DNA of 17,526 bases from assembly GCA_022710255.1 (NCBI GenBank), contig JAKLHG010000016.1, positions 1 through 17,526 on the forward strand, read 5' to 3'. Below are positions 13,224 through 17,526 of the stretch, one piece after another; position 1 is the first letter of the stretch, and each line of letters starts with the position of its first letter. Source of the DNA: Candidatus Hydrogenedentota bacterium (GTDB lineage Bacteria; Hydrogenedentota; Hydrogenedentia; Hydrogenedentales; CAITNO01). The notes beneath the pieces are model-generated. The model had not been told where the DNA came from, did not search any database, and was given only the letters and a program-made list of their open reading frames with translations. The translations under genes and the position numbers were made by a program.

Positions 13224-14384
13224 ATGATGGCTCGTTCCTTGTTAATACGTGGTTGTTTTCCGGGCGCTGCGGAAGCGGTGGACTTGGATATTCGTGACGG
13301 CCGCCTGCATGCCGTCCTGCGCGCGGGTAACCGGACGCCGGACTTGGGGGGTGCGTCCTCCCTGCTGGTACCCGGTTTGTTTGATATCCAGGTGAATGGC
13401 GCCTGGGGCCTGGATGTGCAGTCCGAGGCGTTTTCTCCGGAGTCGCTGCATACCCTTAATGCCCGTTTGAATGCCTGCGGAGTGATGCGTTGGATGCCGA
13501 CGCTGGTGACAGACAGCGCGGAAGCGCTGGAACATAAATGCCATATTCTGGGCGGGGCCTTGCAGGATGCGCTGCTTGCCCGGCATATTCCCGGGATTCA
13601 TCTGGAAGGCCCTCATATCTCCTCGAAGGACGGCCCCCGGGGCGCTCATCCGGCCGCGCATGTGTGTCCGCCCGACCTGAAATTATTCAACCGGTTCCAG
13701 CGTGCCGCAGGTGGCCATATCCGCTATGTGACGCTTGCGCCGGAATTGCCGGGCGCGGTGCCTTTCATCCGCGCGCTAGCCGCGAGGGGAGTCCTGGTCG
13801 CCCTGGGCCATCATGCAGCCGATGCGGGGCATATCCGCGCGGCAGCGGATGCGGGCGCGCGCCTGTGTACCCACCTGGGCAACGGCCTGGCTTCTAAAAT
13901 TCATCGTCATCAGAATCCGCTGTGGCCCCAGCTGGCGGACGATCGGTTATACGCCTCGGTGATTGCCGATCTGGAACATGTGCCGCCGGAGATGTTGCAG
14001 GTGATGGTGCGCGCCAAGGGCGTCCGGCGCATCGTCCTGGTCTCGGACAGCGTGTCGCTGACCGGCATGAAACCCGGGCGGTACACCATGTTCGGCGCCG
14101 AGGTGGAAATGAAACGAAGCGGGCGGGTTTGTCTTGCCGGCACCGACCTGCTGGCGGGCAGCAGTCTGACGCTGCCCGAAGCGGTGCGGAATATGGCCCG
14201 CGTTACGGAGATGACCCTCGCCCGGGCCTTTGGCGCGGCGTCTTGGACGCCGGCCCGTCTCATGGGCGTGCGGATGCCCCCGTGGCCGCCGCGCCCGGGC
14301 CGCCCCGCTGAGTTTGTGCTGTATCCCCGCTTCGGGGAAACGGGCGGCCTGAACCGGAAACCGTTGCTGGTCTTTAACGGATAA
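13224..14384 (+). CDS. nagA: NagA-like N-acetylglucosamine-6-phosphate deacetylase (amidohydrolase)
   Basis: A 386-residue amidohydrolase-superfamily enzyme resembling NagA, which removes acetate from GlcNAc-6-phosphate in amino-sugar recycling. Landmarks: PGLFDIQVNGAWGLD (50-64), metal-binding Glu128 in GIHLEGPHIS, His196 in LGHHAAD, His217 in CTHLGNG, the DLEH segment (249-252) where NagA often has DG-H, and catalytic Asp275 in VLVSDSVSLTG. CTHLGNGL departs from the common ATHLFNAM, so the substrate may differ slightly. The start at 13224 has AAGGA 7 bp upstream; an ATG at 13185 or 13218 is possible. It is followed after 12 bp by an oxidoreductase; no NagB deaminase is in the window. Confidence 0.87.
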   Translation: MMARSLLIRGCFPGAAEAVDLDIRDGRLHAVLRAGNRTPDLGGASSLLVPGLFDIQVNGAWGLDVQSEAFSPESLHTLNARLNACGVMRWMPTLVTDSAEALEHKCHILGGALQDALLARHIPGIHLEGPHISSKDGPRGAHPAAHVCPPDLKLFNRFQRAAGGHIRYVTLAPELPGAVPFIRALAARGVLVALGHHAADAGHIRAAADAGARLCTHLGNGLASKIHRHQNPLWPQLADDRLYASVIADLEHVPPEMLQVMVRAKGVRRIVLVSDSVSLTGMKPGRYTMFGAEVEMKRSGRVCLAGTDLLAGSSLTLPEAVRNMARVTEMTLARAFGAASWTPARLMGVRMPPWPPRPGRPAEFVLYPRFGETGGLNRKPLLVFNG

Positions 14385-14396
14385 AGGAAGAACGAC

Positions 14397-15683
14397 ATGA
14401 CTCCCGACACACCCCATCAAACCTTGCGCGTTGCCATCAGCGGCACCGGATTTGCCGGCGATTTTACCGCCCGCGCATTTCAAATGATTCCCCACAAGAA
14501 CCGGGTATCCATCGAACTGGCCGGCGTGACTTCCGGCCATCTCGGCAATGCCCGGCAGTTCGCCGGGCGCCACGGAGTCGGCGAAGCCTTTGAGCGCCAC
14601 AGCGATATGCTCGAGGCGGTCCAGCCGCATATCGACTGCATCTCCTGCGCCAACCATGCCCACGCCCAGTATGCCATGGAGGCCGCCGGGGCCGGGGTGC
14701 CGGTGATCGTGCTGGAGAAGCCTCCGCTCATCTGGCCCGGCTATCTCGAAGGCCGCGAAGCCGACGCGGAAACACGCAAGGCCGAAAGTATGGATGTGTT
14801 GCATGAAGTGCTCGAAGCCGTCGAAGCGCACGGTTCCAAACTGCTTTATGCAGAGAACTTCGTTTACGTGGACGGAGTCCGGGCGCTCACGATGCTGATG
14901 CGCGAGGCGGAACCCCGCGACAAAGGGAAGGTCTTGTTGCAGCAGGGGGTCTGCGCGCACCAGGGCTCTCACGCGCCGGCCTACGACACGCCGGAAAAAT
15001 CCGGCGGCGGGGCCCTGTTCAACAAGGTGTGCCACCCGCTGGGTCCTGCCCTGTACCTCAAACAGGTGGAAGGCATGCTGCGCGAAGGCGCGCCCGTCCG
15101 TCCGGTCAAAGTGTCCGCCGTCGCGATGCAGGTGCTGAAACACCAGCCCCACGCCTCGGGCGAGTATTTCCGGGTCATGCGGCAGGTCGACGATTACGCG
15201 CGGCTGACCGTGGTGTTTGAAGACAACACCGTGGCCGAACTGACCGGGCATGATCTCAGCATCGGCGGCATTCGCAACACCTTTTCCGTGATTGCTGATT
15301 TCGGCCAGTATGACATGCGCATCAACCCCAACAACGGCAATGAACTGTTTTTGCCGGACGCGGAACTGGCGGGCGGTCTACTGATGCGCGAGAAACTGCC
15401 CACCGCCCAGGGGACTTCCTTTCCGGTTCCCCGCCCGTTTCACGCCCATGGGTATGTGAACGAACTGGAGGATGCCGTGCGCTGCGCGCTGGAACAGGAC
15501 CGGTATCCCCAATCGGGCGCCATGCTTGCCTGGGACACGCTCGCCGTACTGATGGCGGGTTATGAGTCCGCTGAAAAAGGGTCGCCTTTCATCGACATAT
15601 CGGAATACACCCTGGGTCGTGATTTTGCGCCGGAAGCAGCGCCCGACCCGCTCCTTGTGGAAGAAGTCCTGGAACGGCAGTAA
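14397..15683 (+). CDS. Gfo/Idh/MocA-family oxidoreductase
   Basis: A 428-residue NAD(P)-dependent oxidoreductase of the Gfo/Idh/MocA family, acting on sugars, inositols or their derivatives. The Rossmann nucleotide-binding motif is AISGTGFAGDFTARAF (13-28), and the conserved LEKPPLIW (about 105-112) carries the EKP lysine typical of the active site. The C-terminal alpha/beta domain contains GGGALFNKVCHPLGPALYL, with the His expected for substrate binding. There is no signal peptide, so it is cytoplasmic. AGGAA lies 8 bp before the ATG and the gene starts 12 bp after nagA, so the two are co-transcribed. The gene ends 15 bp from the stop of the convergent transporter. Substrate unknown. Confidence 0.9.
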   Translation: MTPDTPHQTLRVAISGTGFAGDFTARAFQMIPHKNRVSIELAGVTSGHLGNARQFAGRHGVGEAFERHSDMLEAVQPHIDCISCANHAHAQYAMEAAGAGVPVIVLEKPPLIWPGYLEGREADAETRKAESMDVLHEVLEAVEAHGSKLLYAENFVYVDGVRALTMLMREAEPRDKGKVLLQQGVCAHQGSHAPAYDTPEKSGGGALFNKVCHPLGPALYLKQVEGMLREGAPVRPVKVSAVAMQVLKHQPHASGEYFRVMRQVDDYARLTVVFEDNTVAELTGHDLSIGGIRNTFSVIADFGQYDMRINPNNGNELFLPDAELAGGLLMREKLPTAQGTSFPVPRPFHAHGYVNELEDAVRCALEQDRYPQSGAMLAWDTLAVLMAGYESAEKGSPFIDISEYTLGRDFAPEAAPDPLLVEEVLERQ

Positions 15684-15698
15684 ATCCCCGGGGCAGGT

Positions 15699-16634
15699 TC
15701 AAACAGCGGTGGCGGTATCGCCCGGCCTGCGCTGCCACCAGGCCGAGGCGAGGCTGGCTGTAAGGATGCAGATGAACACGAACAGCGCCGCCGGAATGGC
15801 CGCGCGCTGGTCGAGATGTTCCAGGGCAAGCACCACACCCAGTCCTGCGTTCTGCATGCCGATTTCGATGCTGAGCGTGCGCCGCCGGCGAATGTTCATG
15901 CGGAACAGCGCGCCCACACCGTACCCCGCCGCCATGCCGTACAGGTTCAGCAGCAGGCAGGCGGCGAACACCATCCCGGTCACAGCGGCGAGATGCGCGC
16001 GGTTCAGGGCGATTACCATGCTGCAAATGAAAACAATGAACGTGGCGGAAATAGCGGGGAAGACCGGGAGAATACCTTTTATGCGCTCTCCGTAACGGTA
16101 CTTGACTAACAGACCGAGCAGCAGCGGCGCCACCACCGTCTGGGCGACGCTTGCAAACATGTCGTAAAAGGAAACATCCATGCGCGCCCCCGCAAGCAAT
16201 AGCGTCAGGCCCGGCGTCAACACCGGACAGAGCAGCGTGCTGACCGTTGTCAGAGACACCGAATACGCCGCGTCCGCCTTGGCAATGTAACTCATCACAT
16301 TGCTGGCCATGGCGCCCGGCGCTGCGCCCGTCAGCACCAGTCCAACCACCAGCACGTCCGGCAGGCCCAGCAAATTACCCACCAGATACGCGCCCATCGG
16401 CATCAGGATAAACTGGGCAGCCGTGCCCACGGCCACCGGCCATGGCGAACGTAGAATGCGCGTGAAGTCTTCGGGGTTGAGCGCGGCGCCGATACCGAAC
16501 ATGGTCAGCGCGAAGAAGCCGTTCATGCCGGGGCGCAACATGCAAAAAGGCGCCGGCATGAGGTAGGCCAGCGCTCCCATGATCACTACCCATATCATGA
16601 AGTAGCGGGTGTACCACTGGAGGAGTTTTTCCAT
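15699..16634 (-). CDS. BASS-family (bile acid:sodium symporter-like) membrane transporter
   Basis: A 311-residue membrane protein with about nine or ten hydrophobic helices, of the bile acid:sodium symporter/ASBT-like family that imports organic anions such as pantoate, pyruvate or steroid acids with Na+. Family landmarks are LTGAAPGAMASNVMSYIAKAD (about 101-121, the first crossover region) and the SIEIGMQNAGLGVVLA block (about 255-270), whose Glu and Gln help form sodium sites. Length is normal. The ribosome site is weak, and it starts 12 bp after the DUF1080 gene on the same strand, so it is probably translated from their shared mRNA. Substrate cannot be predicted. Confidence 0.92.
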   Translation of the reverse strand: MEKLLQWYTRYFMIWVVIMGALAYLMPAPFCMLRPGMNGFFALTMFGIGAALNPEDFTRILRSPWPVAVGTAAQFILMPMGAYLVGNLLGLPDVLVVGLVLTGAAPGAMASNVMSYIAKADAAYSVSLTTVSTLLCPVLTPGLTLLLAGARMDVSFYDMFASVAQTVVAPLLLGLLVKYRYGERIKGILPVFPAISATFIVFICSMVIALNRAHLAAVTGMVFAACLLLNLYGMAAGYGVGALFRMNIRRRRTLSIEIGMQNAGLGVVLALEHLDQRAAIPAALFVFICILTASLASAWWQRRPGDTATAV

Positions 16635-16646
16635 GGGGACAGCGCA

Positions 16647-17285
16647 TTACTTCCGGATGGGTTCGAGATAAAGGTTGCGGAATTCAATGGGCGCGCCCTC
16701 GCTCTGGAACCCGATAAAGCCTTTGGTTTCGGTGCACTCGGTCGCCCTGTTCTGGAGCAGCCCGTTGACGTACAGTTCAATCGTGTCGCCGTCGCAGACT
16801 ACCTTGCATGCGTTCCACTCTCCCAGCGGTTTCTCATTCGAGGCTTCCCGCCTGGGCACGCGGCGATCGTCCGGATTCGTGTGTTCCGCAAAATCGGCGC
16901 CGCCGATAACCCAGAGGTCAGCCGCGTTGCCCGATTCCAATTGCCCTTCTATGGACTTGGGCCACACCTGGTCCGGTTCACTGCCGTGCAGGAGTACGCC
17001 GCTGTTGCCGCCTTTCCCGGGGAATCGCCATTCGAAGTAGAGCGTGTAATTTTCATGCCCCCGTGTCGTGCGCAGGTAGCCGACGGGATCGCCGCTGCAG
17101 TGAATGACGCCGTCCTTCACGCTCCAGGTTTCTTCCGGGTCCGCCTTCTCATCGGGCAGGAAGGTCTTCCACCCGTCCAGGTTTTTCCCGTTGAACAGTT
17201 CGATCCGTCCTACCGTTTTCGCTTCGTCGGCGTACGCTCCGGCCGTCAGCGCCAGCGCGATTGACAGGAACAAAAAGCGTTTCAT
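16647..17285 (-). CDS. Exported DUF1080 (3-keto-disaccharide hydrolase-like) protein
   Basis: A 212-residue protein of the DUF1080/3-keto-disaccharide hydrolase domain, a concanavalin-like beta-sandwich. Residues 1-19 are a signal peptide (MKRFLFLSIALALTAGAYA) with a good A-Y-A cleavage site, so it is periplasmic. Typical motifs are ELFNGKNLDGWKTF (29-42), WSVKDGVIHCSG (54-65), YTLYFEWRFPGKGGNSGVLLHG (80-101) and the C-terminal GFIGFQSEGAPIEFRNLYLEPI (about 190-211). The domain is very abundant in Planctomycetota and related phyla, and some members cleave 3-keto-glycosides; the exact substrate is unknown. AAAGGG lies upstream of the ATG. It leads the transporter gene by 12 bp. Confidence 0.93.
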   Translation of the reverse strand: MKRFLFLSIALALTAGAYADEAKTVGRIELFNGKNLDGWKTFLPDEKADPEETWSVKDGVIHCSGDPVGYLRTTRGHENYTLYFEWRFPGKGGNSGVLLHGSEPDQVWPKSIEGQLESGNAADLWVIGGADFAEHTNPDDRRVPRREASNEKPLGEWNACKVVCDGDTIELYVNGLLQNRATECTETKGFIGFQSEGAPIEFRNLYLEPIRK

Positions 17286-17353
17286 GGGTATCCCTTTCAG
17301 TTGGTCCTTCTCACAGGATTACCTTATAGTGTACCAAAGGCACTGGCTTCCCT

Positions 17354-17389
17354 AAAAAAAAAAGCGGCGCGGGAACCGTCCCGCGCCGC
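17354..17389 (-). terminator. Strong intrinsic terminator of the gene at the right edge
   Basis: GCGGCGCGGGA (17364-17374) and TCCCGCGCCGC (17379-17389) form a perfect 11 bp GC stem with a 4-base loop. On the minus strand ten T follow (17354-17363). It is 12 bp past the stop at 17402 and insulates the DUF1080 gene from that upstream unit. Confidence 0.95.
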
Positions 17390-17401
17390 ACGCGCCCTGC
17401 T

Positions 17402-17526
17402 TTATCTCCGGGCCTGTCGCGTCTGTTTCAATTTCCTGACCATCCGGCTGGTCCACAAATCGACGTAGTCGGGCCCGAGTTCACGGAGGAGATTGATGCC
17501 GCGTCTGCGGGCGAACACGATGGCTT
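17402..17526 (-). CDS. C-terminal end of an unidentified protein (5' part outside window)
   Basis: Forty residues are visible, beginning AIVFARRRGINLLRELGPDY and ending KQTRQARR before a TAA. The segment is helical and basic. I do not recognise the family. The reading is supported by a strong intrinsic terminator directly after the stop and by uninterrupted codons to the window edge. Confidence 0.6.
   Translation of the reverse strand, partial: AIVFARRRGINLLRELGPDYVDLWTSRMVRKLKQTRQARR

Noticed and set aside
13947..15251. 434-codon open frame on the minus strand
   Set aside because: High-GC shadow of the nagA-like and Gfo/Idh/MocA genes; it is rich in His, Gly and Arg and shows no domain.
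15684..15698. CCCCGGGG palindrome between convergent stops as a terminator
   Set aside because: Only 8 bp with no loop and no T-run; too short to call.

Overview
This 17.5 kb window looks like chromosomal DNA from an uncultured, moderately high-GC, Gram-negative heterotroph. The gene content (DUF1080 protein, Gfo/Idh/MocA oxidoreductase, Tat-type DUF362 protein, secreted glycoside hydrolase, CocE-type hydrolase, NagA-like deacetylase) and the repeat-rich spacers resemble Planctomycetota, Lentisphaerota/Verrucomicrobiota or Hydrogenedentota genomes. That placement is inference; there is no rRNA or other marker gene here. I saw no tRNA, rRNA, CRISPR array, transposase or phage gene.

Layout. 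(1) 1-1017 (-): 5' part of an exported CocE/NonD-type serine hydrolase. (2) 1531-1887 (+): small unrecognised lipoprotein, convergent with a vapBC toxin-antitoxin pair (1964-2592, -) that has a near-consensus sigma70 promoter. (3) 2817-3971 (-): exported clan GH-A glycoside hydrolase. (4) 4039-4323: 285 bp inverted-repeat element containing a perfect 26 bp hairpin. (5) 4488-8235 (+): tightly packed operon of a class III aminotransferase, a class II aldolase and an FGGY sugar kinase, apparently a complete but unassigned catabolic module. (6) 8394-8566: first copy of a 173 bp MITE-like element. (7) 8569-10644 (-): deoxycytidylate deaminase, a divergent NAD kinase and a phosphatidylcholine synthase, likely one operon in the order pcs-nadK-deaminase. 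(8) 10712-11866 (-): DUF362 protein whose Tat leader is broken by one in-frame TAA. (9) 12062-12538 (-): TPR protein followed by two tandem terminators. (10) 12883-13055: second, inverted MITE-like copy, with intact terminal repeats and a possible 5 bp target duplication. (11) 13224-15683 (+): NagA-like deacetylase and Gfo/Idh/MocA oxidoreductase. (12) 15699-17285 (-): BASS-family transporter and DUF1080 protein, probably co-transcribed. (13) 17402-17526 (-): C-terminal end of an unknown gene with a strong terminator.

Functionally, most of the window concerns acquisition and breakdown of carbohydrate or organic compounds: exported hydrolases at the left, a kinase-aldolase-aminotransferase route in the middle, and amino-sugar/oxidoreductase/transport genes at the right. 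The pcs-nadK-deaminase block is housekeeping metabolism. The most unusual points are the two spacer-borne element families, the nonsense codon exactly inside a twin-arginine leader, and the unassigned three-enzyme operon.
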